Assembly (NCBI GenBank): GCA_037013495.1
Contig: CM072810.1
Span: 39,647,843 to 39,711,842, forward strand
Reading direction: 5' to 3'
DNA from: Hippophae tibetana
Taxonomy: Eukaryota > Streptophyta > Magnoliopsida > Rosales > Elaeagnaceae
Length of the DNA stretch: 64,000 bases
Notes under the pieces: model-generated
Seen by the model: only the letters and a program-made list of their open reading frames with translations
Database searches by the model: none
What the model was told of the DNA's origin: nothing
Shown here: positions 24,401 through 38,569 of the stretch, in pieces
Position numbering within the stretch: position 1 is the first letter of the stretch
Layout of the letters: every line of letters starts with the position of its first letter
Position numbers and translations under genes: made by a program

Positions 24401-27341
24401 TTCAAAGAAATTTTGGAAATCACACTGCAAGTGGAGCCATTTTCTCTTCATTATGATTAGAGTCATCTTTTCTATCAATTGGGTCAAAAACATGTTCACT
24501 CTCACCACTATCCTTGATGTCTTGAGGAACAATTTCCTTCTCTCCTCGAAAGTCGATTGCTCTCAACTTGGGCAAAAGTGATGCAGTTCGAATACTTGCC
24601 CAACAGATTCATTTAAGAGTATGTTCGGTGGGCATGTACATGGACTTAAGCAGGGTAACTTTGGCATTAAAATGATAAGGTAGTATAGGAATGATTTTCT
24701 CAATCTAATTTTCTTTGCAAATTGGTCCACTAAACTTCTTCAAGGAGTTGATAATGTTTGAAAAACATTGAAAGACTTTGTCCAAAGTTTCATCCCCTTG
24801 CATGATATAGAGCTCAAAATTTCAATTCAACTTCATAATTCTAGATTGATTTTAATATTGAAATGCTTATATGAGTGGTCTCAAAAATCATTCATGTTGT
24901 TTTGAAGAATTACAATTTTAAATTAAATGTAATAATCATTTTAGAGCCCTAATTTCCTTTTTTTAATAATCCTAAAAATGGGTTTTTTTCTTTCTAAGAA
25001 ATTTAGGAAATCACACTGCAAGTGGATCTATTTTCTCTTCATTATGATTAGAGTCATCTTTTCTAACAATTGGGTCAAAAACATGTTCACTCTCTCCACT
25101 ATCCTTGATATCTTGAGGAACAATTTCCTTCTCTCCTCGAAAGTAGACTGCTCTCAACTTAGGCAAAAGTGATCCAGTTCGAATACTAGCCCAATAGATT
25201 CATTTAAGAGTATGTTCGGTGGGCATGTACATGGACTTAAGCAAGCTAACTTTGGCATTAAAATGATAAGGTAGTATAGGAATGATTTTCTCTATCTAAT
25301 TTTCTTTGCAAATTGGTCCACTAAACTTCTTCAAGGAGTTGATAATGTTTGAAAAACATTGAAAGACTTTACCCAAAGTTTCTTCCCCTTGCATGATATA
25401 GTGCTCAAAATTTCTATTCAACTTCATAATTCTAGATTGATTTTAATATTGAAATGCTTATATGAGTGGTCTCAAAAATCATTCATGTTGTTTTGAATAA
25501 GTACACTTTTAAATTAATTGTAATAATCATTTTAGAGCACTAATTTCCTTTTTTTAATAATCCTAAAAATGGGTTTTTTTCTTTCAAAGAAATTTTGGAA
25601 ATCACACTGCAAGTGGAGCCATTTTCTCTTCATTATGATTAGAGTCATCTTTTCTATCAATTGGGTCAAAAACATGTTCACTCTCACCACTATCCTTGAT
25701 GTCTTGAGGAACAATTTCCTTCTCTCCTCGAAAGTCGATTGCTCTCAACTTGGGCAAAAGTGATGCAGTTCGAATACTTGCCCAACAGATTCATTTAAGA
25801 GTATGTTCGGTGGGCATGTACATGGACTTAAGCAGGGTAACTTTGGCATTAAAATGATAAGGTAGTATAGGAATGATTTTCTCAATCTAATTTTCTTTGC
25901 AAATTGGTCCACTAAACTTCTTCAAGGAGTTGATAATGTTTGAAAAACATTGAAAGACTTTGTCCAAAGTTTCATCCCCTTGCATGATATAGAGCTCAAA
26001 ATTTTAATTCAACTTCATAATTCTAGATTGATTTTAATATTGAAATGCTTATATGAGTGGTCTCAAAAATCATTCATGTTGTTTTGAAGAATTACAATTT
26101 TAAATTAAATGTAATAATCATTTTAGAGCCCTAATTTCCTTTTTTTAATAATCCTAAAAATGGGTTTTTTTCTTTCTAAGAAATTTAGGAAATCACACTA
26201 CAAGTGGATCCATTTTCTCTTCATTATGATTAGAGTCATCTTTTCTAACAATTGGGTCAAAAACATGTTCACTCTCACCACTATCCTTGATATCTTGAGG
26301 AACAATTTCCTTCTCTCCTCGAAAGTCGATTGCTCTCAACTTAGGCAAAAGTGATCCAGTTCGAATACTAGCCCAATAGATTCATTTAAGAGTATGTTCG
26401 GTGGGCATGTACATGGACTTAAGCAAGGTAACTTTGGCATTAAAATGATAAGGTAGTATAGGAATGATTTTCTCTATCTAATTTTCTTTGCAAATTGGTC
26501 CACTAAACTTCTTCAAGGAGTTGATAATGTTTGAAAAACATTGAAAGACTTTACCCAAAGTTTCTTCCCCTTGCATGATATAGTGCTCAAAATTTCTATT
26601 CAACTTCATAATTCTAGATTGATTTTAATATTGAAATGCTTATATGAGTGGTCTCAAAAATCATTCATGTTGTTTTGAATAAGTACACTTTTAAATTAAT
26701 TGTAATAATCATTTTAGAGCACTAATTTCCTTTTTTTAATAATCCTAAAAATGGGTTTTTTTCTTTCTAAGAAATTTAGGAAATCACACTGCAAGTGGAG
26801 CCATTTTCTCTTCATTATGATTAGAGTCATCTTTTCTATCAATTGGGTCAAAAATATGTTCACTCTCACCACTATCCTTGATGTCTTGAGGGCTAATTTC
26901 TTTCCCTCCTCGAAAGTCGATTGCTCTAAACTTGGGCAAAAGTGATGCAGTTCGAATACTTGCCCAACAGATTCATTTAAGAGTATGTTCGGTGGGCATG
27001 TACATGGACTTAAGCAGGGTAACTTTGGCATTAAAATGATAAGGTAGTATAGGAATGATTTTCTCAATCTAATTTTCTTTGCAAATTGGTCGACTAAACT
27101 TCTTCAAGGAGTTGATAATGTTTGAAAAACATTGAAAGACTTTGTCCAAAGTTTCATCCCCTTGCATGATATAGAGCTCAAAATTTCAATTCAACTTCAT
27201 AATTCTAGATTGATTTTAATATTGAAATGCTTATATGAGTGGTCTCAAAAATCATTCATGTTGTTTTGAAGAATTACAAATTTAAATTAAATGTAATAAT
27301 CATTTTAGAGCCCTAATTTCCTTTTTTTAATAATCCTAAAA
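21432..27341. repeat. Array block 5: E Cw D C D Cw D Cw D F, D-Cw dimers
   Basis: Units 37-46. Units 41-42 (23,796) and 43-44 (24,978) are a tandem dimer duplication 1,182 bp apart. Both D units share three private changes: GGATCTATT, CTCTCCACT, and AAGCTAAC for the usual AAGGTAAC. The Cw halves differ at one base in TTTCAATTC versus TTTTAATTC near 26,000. Class E at 21,432 matches the one at 3,705 except that CACTACAAG reads CACTGCAAG. Confidence 0.95.
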
Positions 27342-30300
27342 ATGGGTTTTTTTCTTTCAAAGAAATTTAGGAAATCACACTGCAAGTGGAGCCATTTTCT
27401 CTTCATTATGATTAGAGTCATCTTTTCTATCAATTGGGTCAAAAACATGTTCACTCTCACCACTATCCTTGATGTCTTGAGGAACAATTTCCTTCTCTCC
27501 TCGAAAGTCGATTGCTCTCAACTTGGGCAAAAGTGATGCAGTTCGAATACTTGCCCAACAGATTCATTTAAGAGTATGTTCGGTGGGCATGTACATGGAC
27601 TTAAGCAGGGTAACTTTGGCATTAAAATGATAAGGTAGTATAGGAATGATTTTCTCAATCTAATTTTCTTTGCAAATTGGTCCACTAAACTTCTTCAAGG
27701 AGTTGATAATGTTTGAAAAACATTGAAAGACTTTGTCCAAAGTTTCATCCCCTTGCATGATATAGAGCTCAAAATTTCAATTCAACTTCATAATTCTAGA
27801 TTGATTTTAATATTGAAATGCTTATATGAGTGGTCTCAAAAATCATTCATGTTGTTTTGAAGAATTACAATTTTAAATTAAATGTAATAATCATTTTAGA
27901 GCCCTAATTTCCTTTTTTTAATAATCCTAAAAATGGGTTTTTTTCTTTCTAAGAAATTTAGGAAATCACACTGCAAGTGGATCCATTTTCTCTTCATTAT
28001 GATTAGAGTCATCTTTTCTAACAATTGGGTCAAAAACATGTTCACTCTCACCACTATCCTTGATATCTTGAGGAACAATTTCCTTCTCTCCTCGAAAGTA
28101 GACTGCTCTCAACTTAGGCAAAAGTGATCCAGTTCGAATACTAGCCCAATAGATTCATTTAAGAGTATGTTCGGTGGGCATGTATATGGACTTAAGCAAG
28201 GTAACTTTGGCATTAAAATGATAAGGTAGTATAGGAATGATTTTCTCAATCTAATTTTCTTTGCAAATAGGTCCACTAAACTTCTTCAAGGAGTTGATAA
28301 TGTTTGAAAAACATTGAAAGACTTTACCCAAAGTTTCTTCCCCTTGCATGATATAGCGCTCAAAATTTCTATTCAACTTCATAATTCTAGATTGATTTTA
28401 ATATTGAAATGCTTATATGAGTGGTCTCAAAAATCATTCATGTTGTTTTGAATAAGTACACTTTTAAATTAATTGTAATAATCATTTTAGAGCCCTAATT
28501 TCCTTTTTTTAATAATCCTAAAAATGGGTTTTTTTCTTTCAAAGAAATTTAGGAAATCACACTGCAAGTGGAGCCATTTTCTCTTCATTATGATTAGAGT
28601 CATCTTTTCTATCAATTGGGTCAAAAACATGTTCACTCTCACCACTATCCTTGATGTCTTGAGGGCTAATTTCTTTCCCTCCTCGAAAGTCGATTGCTCT
28701 CAACTTGGGGAAAAGTGATGCAGTTCGAATACTTGCCCATCAGATTCATTTAAGAGTATGTTCGGTGGGCATGTACATGGACTTAAGCAGGGTAACTTTG
28801 GCATTAAAATGATAAGGTAGTATAGGAATGATTTTCTCAATCTAATTTTCTTTGCAAATTGGTCCACTAAACTTGTTCAAGGAGTTGATAATGTTTGAAA
28901 AACATTGAAAGACTTTGTCCAAAGTTTCATCCCCTTGCATGATATAGTGCTCAAAATTTCAATTCAACTTCCTAATTCTAGATTGATTTTAATATTGAAA
29001 TGCTTATATGAGTGGTCTCAAAAATCATTCATGTTGTTTTGAAGAATTACAATTTTAAATTAATTGTAATAATCCTTTTAGAGCACTAATTTCCTTTTTT
29101 TAATAATCCTAAAAATGGGTTTTTTTCTTTCTAAGAAATTTAGGAAATCACACTGCAAGTGGATCCATTTTCTCTTCATTATGATTAGAGTCATCTTTTC
29201 TAACAATTGGGTCAAAAACATGTTCACTCTCACCACTATCCTTGATGTCTTGAGGAACAATTTCCTTCTCTCCTCGAAAGTCTACTGCTCTCAACTTGGG
29301 CAAAAGTGATGCAGTTCGAATACTTGCCCAATAGATTCATTTAAGAGTATGTTCGGTGGGCATGTACATGGACTTAAGCAGGGTAACTTTGGCATTCAAA
29401 TGATAAGGTAGTATAGGAATGATTTTCTCAATCTAATTTTCTTTGCAAATTGGTCGACTAAACTTCTTCAAGGAGTTGATAATGTTTGAAAAACATTGAA
29501 AGACTTTGTCCAAAGTTTCATCCCCTTGCATGATATAGAGCTCAAAATTTCAATTCAACTTCATAATTCTAGATTGATTTTAATATTGAAATGCTTATAT
29601 GAGTGGTCTCAAAAATCATTCATGTTGTTTTGAAGAATTACAAATTTAAATTAAATGTAATAATCATTTTAGAGCCCTAATTTCCTTTTTTTAATAATCC
29701 TAAAAATGGGTTTTTTTCTTTCAAAGAAATTTAGGAAATCACACTGCAAGTGGAGCCATTTTCTCTTCATTATGATTAGAGTCATCTTTTCTATCAATTG
29801 GGTCAAAAACATGTTCACTCTCACCACTATCCTTGATGTCTTGAGGAACAATTTCCTTCTCTCCTCGAAAGTCGATTGCTCTCAACTTGGGCAAAAGTGA
29901 TGCAGTTCGAATACTTGCCCAACAGATTCATTTAAGAGTATGTTCGGTGGGCATGTACATGGACTTAAGCAGGGTAACTTTGGCATTAAAATGATAAGGT
30001 AGTATAGGAATGATTTTCTCAATCTAATTTTCTTTGCAAATTGGTCCACTAAACTTCTTCAAGGAGTTGATAATGTTTGAAAAACATTGAAAGACTTTGT
30101 CCAAAGTTTCATCCCCTTGCATGATATAGAGCTCAAAATTTCAATTCAACTTCATAATTCTAGATTGATTTTAATATTGAAATGCTTATATGAGTGGTCT
30201 CAAAAATCATTCATGTTGTTTTGAAGAATTACAATTTTAAATTAAATGTAATAATCATTTTAGAGCCCTAATTTCCTTTTTTTAATAATCCTAAAAATGG

Positions 30301-32661
30301 GTTTTTTTCTTTCTAAGAAATTTAGGAAATCACACTGCAAGTGGATCCATTTTCTCTTCATTATGATTAGAGTCATCTTTTCTAACAATTGGGTCAAAAA
30401 CATGTTCACTCTCACCACTATCCTTGATATCTTGAGGAACAATTTCCTTCTCTCCTCGAAAGTAGACTGCTCTCAACTTAGGCAAAAGTGATCCAGTTCG
30501 AATACTAGCCCAATAGATTCATTTAAGAGTATGTTCGGTGGGCATGTATATGGACTTAAGCAAGGTAACTTTGGCATTAAAATGATAAGGTAGTATAGGA
30601 ATGATTTTCTCAATCTAATTTTCTTTGCAAATAGGTCCACTAAATTCTTCAAGGAGTTGATAATGTTTGAAAAACATTGAAAGACTTTACCCAAAGTTTC
30701 TTCCCCTTGCATGATATAGCGCTCAAAATTTCTATTCAACTTCATAATTCTAGATTGATTTTAATATTGAAATGCTTATATGAGTGGTCTCAAAAATCAT
30801 TCATGTTGTTTTGAATAAGTACACTTTTAAATTAATTGTAATAATCATTTTAGAGCCCTAATTTCCTTTTTTTTTAATAATCCTAAAAATAGGTTTTTTT
30901 CTTTCAAAGAAATTTAGGAAATCACACTGCAAGTGGAGCCATTTTCTCTTCATTATGATTAGAGTCATCTTTTCTATCAATTGGGTCAAAAACATGTTCA
31001 CTCTCACCACTATCCTTGATGTCTTGAGGGCTAATTTCTTTCCCTCCTCGAAAGTCGATTGCTCTCAACTTGGGGAAAAGTGATGCAGTTCGAATACTTG
31101 CCCATCAGATTCATTTAAGAGTATGTTCGGTGGGCATGTACATGGACTTAAGCAGGGTAACTTTGGCATTAAAATGATAAGGTAGTATAGGAATGATTTT
31201 CTCAATCTAATTTTCTTTGCAAATTGGTCCACTAAACTTCTTCAAGGAGTTGATAATGTTTGAAAAACATTGAAAGACTTTGTCCAAAGTTTCATCCCCT
31301 TGCATGATATAGTGCTCAAAATTTCAATTCAACTTCCTAATTCTAGATTGATTTTAATATTGAAATGCTTATATGAGTGGTCTCAAAAATCATTCATGTT
31401 GTTTTGAAGAATTACAATTTTAAATTAATTGTAATAATCATTTTAGAGCACTAATTTCCTTTTTTTAATAATCCTAAAAATGGGTTTTTTTCTTTCTAAG
31501 AAATTTAGGAAATCACACTGCAAGTGGATCCATTTTCTCTTCATTATGATTAGAGTCATCTTTTCTAACAATTGGGTCAAAAACATGTTCACTCTGACCA
31601 CTATCCTTGATGTCTTGAGGAACAATTTCCTTCTCTCCTCGAAAGTCTACTGCTCTCAACTTGGGCAAAAGTGATGCAGTTCGAATACTTGCCCAATAGA
31701 TTCATTTAAGAGTATGTTCGGTGGGCATGTACATGGACTTAAGCAGGGTAACTTTGGCATTAAAATGATAAGGTAGTATAGGAATGATTTTCTCAATCTA
31801 ATTTTCTTTGCAAATTGGTCCACTAAACTTCTTCAAGGAGTTGATAATGTTTGAAAAACATTGAAAGACTTTGTCCAAAGTTTCATCCCCTTGCATGATA
31901 TAGTGCTCAAAATTTCAATTCAACTTCCTAATTCTAGATTGATTTTAATATTGAAATGCTTATATGAGTGGTCTCAAAAATCATTCATGTTGTTTTGAAG
32001 AATTACAATTTTAAATTAATTGTAATAATCATTTTAGAGCACTAATTTCCTTTTTTTAATAATCCTAAAAATGGGTTTTTTTCTTTCTAAGAAATTTAGG
32101 AAATCACACTGCAAGTGGATCCATTTTCTCTTCATTATGATTAGAGTCATATTTTCTAAAAATTGGGTCAAAAACATGTTCACTCTCACCACTATCCTTG
32201 ATGTCTTGAGGAACAATTTCCTTCTCTCCTCGAAAGTCTACTGCTCTCAACTTGGGCAAAAGTGATGCAGTTCGAATAGTTGCCCAACAGATTCATTTAA
32301 TAGTATATTCGGTGGGCATGTACATGGACTTAAGCAAGGTAACTTTGGCATTAAAATGATAAGGTAGTATAGGAATGATTTTCTCTATCTAATTTTCTTT
32401 GCAAATTGGTCCACTAAACTTCTTCAAGGAGTTGATAATGTTTGAAAAACATTGAAAGACTTTACCCAAAGTTTCTTCCCCTTGCATGATATAGTGCTCA
32501 AAATTTCTATTCAACTTCATAATTCTAGATTGATTTTAATATTGAAATGCTTATATGAGTGGTCTCAAAAATCATTCATGTTGTTTTGAATAAGTACACT
32601 TTTAAATTAATTGTAATAATCATTTTAGAGCACTAATTTCCTTTTTTTAATAATCCTAAAA
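27342..32661. repeat. Array block 6: C D G A duplicated, then an A/E chimera
   Basis: Units 47-50 and 51-54 are both C D G A, about 2,364 bp apart. Both D units share GATATAGCGCTC (28,357 and 30,720). The second round has small length changes: one C lost in TAAACTTCTTC near 30,645 and two T gained in the T run near 30,870, so D to G is 592 bp here. The G unit near 30,889 has lost the ATG found in all the other units (ATAGG). Unit 55 (32,071) is a chimera of A and E. Confidence 0.95.
27933..28523. repeat. Monomer class D, type copy
   Basis: Marked by GGATCC, CTAACAA and GATATC (GATGTC elsewhere), then GAGGAAC and usually CTTAGGC with GTGATCCAG. Dw (for example 7,248-7,838) has the TCAAAGAAATTTTGG head. 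D tails mostly carry ACTTTACCC, TTCTATTC and GAATAAGTACAC. Confidence 0.9.
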
Positions 32662-33841
32662 ATGGGTTTTTTTCTTTCAAAGAAATTTTGGAAATCACAC
32701 TGCAAGTGGAGCCATTTTCTCTTCATTATGATTAGAGTCATCTTTTCTATCAATTGGGTCAAAAACATGTTCACTCTCACCACTATCCTTGATGTCTTGA
32801 GGAACAATTTCCTTCTCTCCTCGAAAGTCGATTGCTCTCAACTTGGGCAAAAGTGATGCAGTTCGAATACTTGCCCAACAGATTCATTTAAGAGTATGTT
32901 CGGTGGGCATGTACATGGACTTAAGCAGGGTAACTTTGGCATTAAAATGATAAGGTAGTATAGGAATGATTTTCTCAATCTAATTTTCTTTGCAAATTGG
33001 TCCACTAAACTTCTTCAAGGAGTTGATAATGTTTGAAAAACATTGAAAGACTGTCCAAAGTTTCATCCCCTTGCATGATATAGAGCTCAAAATTTTAATT
33101 CAACTTCATAATTCTAGATTGATTTTAATATTGAAATGCTTATATGAGTGGTCTCAAAAATCATTCATGTTGTTTTGAAGAATTACAATTTTAAATTAAA
33201 TGTAATAATCATTTTAGAGCCCTAATTTCCTTTTTTTAATAATCCTAAAAATGGGTTTTTTTCTTTCTAAGAAATTTAGGAAATCACACTGCAAGTGGAT
33301 CCATTTTCTCTTCATTATGATTAGAGTCATCTTTTCTAACAATTGGGTCAAAAACATGTTCACTCTGACCACTATCCTTGATATCTTGAGGAACAATTTC
33401 CTTCTCTCCTCGAAAGTCGATTGCTCTCAACTTAGGCAAAAGTGATCCAGTTCGAATACTAGCCCAATAGATTCATTTAAGAGTATGTTCGGTGGGCATG
33501 TACATGGACTTAAGCAAGGTAACTTTGGCATTAAAATGATAAGGTAGTATAGGAATGATTTTCTCTATCTAATTTTCTTTGCAAATTGGTCCACTAAACT
33601 TCTTCAAGGAGTTGATAATGTTTGAAAAACATTGAAAGACTTTACCCAAAGTTTCTTCCCCTTGCATGATATAGTGCTCAAAATTTCTATTCAACTTCAT
33701 AATTCTAGATTGATTTTAATATTGAAATGCTTATATGAGTGGTCTCAAAAATCATTCATGTTGTTTTGAATAAGTACACTTTTAAATTAATTGTAATAAT
33801 CATTTTAGAGCACTAATTTCCTTTTTTTAATAATCCTAAAA
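32662..33841. repeat. Array block 7: Cw D with the 2-bp deletion
   Basis: Unit 56 is a 589-bp Cw unit with GACTGTCC in place of GACTTTGTCC near 33,051. Unit 57 is D and carries CTCTGACC (G at 33,367), a change shared with D units at 39,159 and 42,112 and with the A unit at 31,480. Confidence 0.95.
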
Positions 33842-36800
33842 ATGGGTTTTTTTCTTTCTAAGAAATTTAGGAAATCACACTGCAAGTGGAGCCATTTTCT
33901 CTTCATTATGATTAGAGTCATCTTTTCTATCAATTGGGTCAAAAATATGTTCACTCTCACCACTATCCTTGATGTCTTGAGGGCTAATTTCTTTCCCTCC
34001 TCGAAAGTCGATTGCTCTAAACTTGGGCAAAAGTGATGCAGTTCGAATACTTGCCCAACAGATTCATTTAAGAGTATGTTCGGTGGGCATGTACATGGAC
34101 TTAAGCAGGGTAACTTTGGCATTAAAATGATAAGGTAGTATAGGAATGATTTTCTCAATCTAATTTTCTTTGCAAATTGGTCGACTAAACTTCTTCAAGG
34201 AGTTGATAATGTTTGAAAAACATTGAAAGACTTTGTCCAAAGTTTCATCCCCTTGCATGATATAGAGCTCAAAATTTCAATTCAACTTCATAATTCTAGA
34301 TTGATTTTAATATTGAAATGCTTATATGAGTGGTCTCAAAAATCATTCATGTTGTTTTGAAGAATTACAAATTTAAATTAAATGTAATAATCATTTTAGA
34401 GCCCTAATTTCCTTTTTTTAATAATCCTAAAAATGGGTTTTTTTCTTTCAAAGAAATTTAGGAAATCACACTGCAAGTGGAGCCATTTTCTCTTCATTAT
34501 GATTAGAGTCATCTTTTCTATCAATTGGGTCAAAAACATGTTCACTCTCACCACTATCCTTGATGTCTTGAGGAACAATTTCCTTCTCTCCTCGAAAGTC
34601 GATTGCTCTCAACTTGGGCAAAAGTGATGCAGTTCGAATACTTGCCCAACAGATTCATTTAAGAGTATGTTCGGTGGGCATGTACATGGACTTAAGCAGG
34701 GTAACTTTGGCATTAAAATGATAAGGTAGTATAGGAATGATTTTCTCAATCTAATTTTCTTTGCAAATTGGTCCACTAAACTTCTTCAAGGAGTTGATAA
34801 TGTTTGAAAAACATTGAAAGACTTTGTCCAAAGTTTCATCCCCTTGCATGATATAGAGCTCAAAATTTCAATTCAACTTCATAATTCTAGATTGATTTTA
34901 ATATTGAAATGCTTATATGAGTGGTCTCAAAAATCATTCATGTTGTTTTGAAGAATTACAATTTTAAATTAAATGTAATAATCATTTTAGAGCCCTAATT
35001 TCCTTTTTTTAATAATCCTAAAAATGGGTTTTTTTCTTTCAAAGAAATTTAGGAAATCACACTGCAAGTGGAGCCATTTTCTCTTCATTATGATTAGAGT
35101 CATCTTTTCTATCAATTGGGTCAAAAACATGTTCACTCTCACCACTATCCTTGATGTCTTGAGGAACAATTTCCTTCTCTCCTCGAAAGTCGATTGCTCT
35201 CAACTTGGGCAAAAGTGATTCAGTTCGAATACTTGCCCAACAGATTCATTTAAGAGTATGTTCGGTGGGCATGTACATGGACTTAAGCAAGGTAACTTTG
35301 GCATTAAAATGATAAGGTAGTATAGGAATGATTTTCTCTATCTAATTTTCTTTGCAAATTGGTCCACTAAACTTCTTCAAGGAGTTGATAATGTTTGAAA
35401 AACATTGAAAGACTTTACCCAAAGTTTCTTCCCCTTGCATGATATAGTGCTCAAAATTTCTATTCAACTTCATAATTCTAGATTGATTTTAATATTGAAA
35501 TGCTTATATGAGTGGTCTCAAAAATCATTCATGTTGTTTTGAATAAGTACACTTTTAAATTAATTGTAATAATCATTTTAGAGCACTAATTTCCTTTTTT
35601 TAATAATCCTAAAAATGGGTTTTTTTCTTTCAAAGAAATTTTGGAAATCACACTGCAAGTGGATCCATTTTCTCTTCATTATGATTAGAGTCATCTTTTC
35701 TAACAATTGGGTCAAAAACATGTTCACTCTCACCACTATCCTTGATATCTTGAGGAACAATTTCCTTCTCTCCTCGAAAGTAGACTGCTCTCAACTTAGG
35801 CAAAAGTGATCCAGTTCGAATACTAGCCCAATAGATTCATTTAAGAGTATGTTCGGTGGGCATGTATATGGACTTAAGCAAGGTAACTTTGGCATTAAAA
35901 TGATAAGGTAGTATAGGAATGATTTTCTCAATCTAATTTTCTTTGCAAATAGGTCCACTAAACTTCTTCAAGGAGTTGATAATGTTTGAAAAACATTGAA
36001 AGACTTTACCCAAAGTTTCTTCCCCTTGCATGATATAGTGATCAAAATTTCTATTCAACTTCATAATTCTAGATTGATTTTAATATTGAAATGCTTATAT
36101 GAGTGGTCTCAAAAATCATTCATGTTGTTTTGAATAAGTACACTTTTAAATTAATTGTAATAATCATTTTAGAGCCCTAATTTCCTTTTTTTAATAATCC
36201 TAAAAATGGGTTTTTTTCTTTCAAAGAAATTTTGGAAATCACACTGCAAGTGGAGCCATTTTCTCTTCATTATGATTAGAGTCATCTTTTCTATCAATTG
36301 GGTCAAAAATATGTTCACTCTCACCACTATCCTTGATGTCTTGAGGGCTAATTTCTTTCCCTCCTCGAAAGTCGATTGCTCTAAACTTGGGCAAAAGTGA
36401 TGCAGTTCGAATACTTGCCCAACAGATTCATTTAAGAGTATGTTCGGTGGGCATGTACATGGACTTAAGCAGGGTAACTTTGGCATTAAAATGATAAGGT
36501 AGTATAGGAATGATTTTCTCAATCTAATTTTCTTTGCAAATTGGTCGACTAAACTTCTTCAAGGAGTTGATAATGTTTGAAAAACATTGAAAGACTTTGT
36601 CCAAAGTTTCATCCCCTTGCATGATATAGAGCTCAAAATTTCAATTCAACTTCATAATTCTAGATTGATTTTAATATTGAAATGCTTATATGAGTGGTCT
36701 CAAAAATCATTCATGTTGTTTTGAAGAATTACAAATTTAAATTAAATGTAATAATCATTTTAGAGCCCTAATTTCCTTTTTTTAATAATCCTAAAAATGG

Positions 36801-38569
36801 GTTTTTTTCTTTCAAAGAAATTTAGGAAATCACACTGCAAGTGGAGCCATTTTCTCTTCATTATGATTAGAGTCATCTTTTCTATCAATTGGGTCAAAAA
36901 CATGTTCACTCTCACCACTATCCTTGATGTCTTGAGGAACAATTTCCTTCTCTCCTCGAAAGTCGATTGCTCTCAACTTGGGCAAAAGTGATGCAGTTCG
37001 AATACTTGCCCAACAGATTCATTTAAGAGTATGTTCGTTGGGCATGTACATGGACTTAAGCAGGGTAACTTTGGCATTAAAATGATAAGGTAGTATAGGA
37101 ATGATTTTCTCAATCTAATTTTCTTTGCAAATTGGTCGACTAAACTTCTTCAAGGAGTTGATAATGTTTGAAAAACATTGAAAGACTTTGTCCAAAGTTT
37201 CATCCCCTTGCATGATATAGAGCTCAAAATTTCAATTCAACTTCATAATTCTAGATTGATTTTAATATTGAAATGCTTATATGAGTGGTCTCAAAAATCA
37301 TTCATGTTGTTTTGAAGAATTACAAATTTAAATTAAATGTAATAATCATTTTAGAGCCCTAATTTCCTTTTTTTAATAATCCTAAAAATGGGTTTTTTTC
37401 TTTCAAAGAAATTTAGGAAATCACACTGCAAGTGGAGCCATTTTCTCTTCATTATGATTAGAGTCATCTTTTCTATCAATTGGGTCAAAAACATGTTCAC
37501 TCTCACCACTATCCTTGATGTCTTGAGGAACAATTTCCTTCTCTCCTCGAAAGTCGATTGCTCTCAACTTGGGCAAAAGTGATTCAGTTCGAATACTTGC
37601 CCAACAGATTCATTTAAGAGTATGTTCGGTGGGCATGTACATGGACTTAAGCAAGGTAACTTTGGCATTAAAATGATAAGGTAGTATAGGAATGATTTTC
37701 TCTATCTAATTTTCTTTGCAAATTGGTCCACTAAACTTCTTCAAGGAGTTGATAATGTTTGAAAAACATTGAAAGACTTTACCCAAAGTTTCTTCCCCTT
37801 GCATGATATAGTGCTCAAAATTTCTATTCAACTTCATAATTCTAGATTGATTTTAATATTGAAATGCTTATATGAGTGGTCTCAAAAATCATTCATGTTG
37901 TTTTGAATAAGTACACTTTTAAATTAATTGTAATAATCATTTTAGAGCACTAATTTCCTTTTTTTAATAATCCTAAAAATGGGTTTTTTTCTTTCAAAGA
38001 AATTTTGGAAATCACACTGCAAGTGGATCCATTTTCTCTTCATTATGATTAGAGTCATCTTTTCTAACAATTGGGTCAAAAACATGTTCACTCTCACCAC
38101 TATCCTTGATATCTTGAGGAACAATTTCCTTCTCTCCTCGAAAGTAGACTGCTCTCAACTTAGGCAAAAGTGATCCAGTTCGAATACTAGCCCAATAGAT
38201 TCATTTAAGAGTATGTTCGGTGGGCATGTATATGGACTTAAGCAAGGTAACTTTGGCATTAAAATGATAAGGTAGTATAGGAATGATTTTCTCAATCTAA
38301 TTTTCTTTGCAAATAGGTCCACTAAACTTCTTCAAGGAGTTGATAATGTTTGAAAAACATTGAAAGACTTTACCCAAAGTTTCTTCCCCTTGCATGATAT
38401 AGTGATCAAAATTTCTATTCAACTTCATAATTCTAGATTGATTTTAATATTGAAATGCTTATATGAGTGGTCTCAAAAATCATTCATGTTGTTTTGAATA
38501 AGTACACTTTTAAATTAATTGTAATAATCATTTTAGAGCCCTAATTTCCTTTTTTTAATAATCCTAAAA
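33842..38569. repeat. Array block 8: four-unit repeat F C C Dw, two rounds
   Basis: Two rounds of 2,364 bp. Both second C units have GTGATTCAG (35,220 and 37,584). Both Dw units have GTGATCAAAA at the tail (about 36,050 and 38,404) and CATGTATATGG. The F of the second round (36,206) has the TTTTGG allele normally seen in Cw and Dw, so it has picked up a Dw-type head. Confidence 0.95.
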
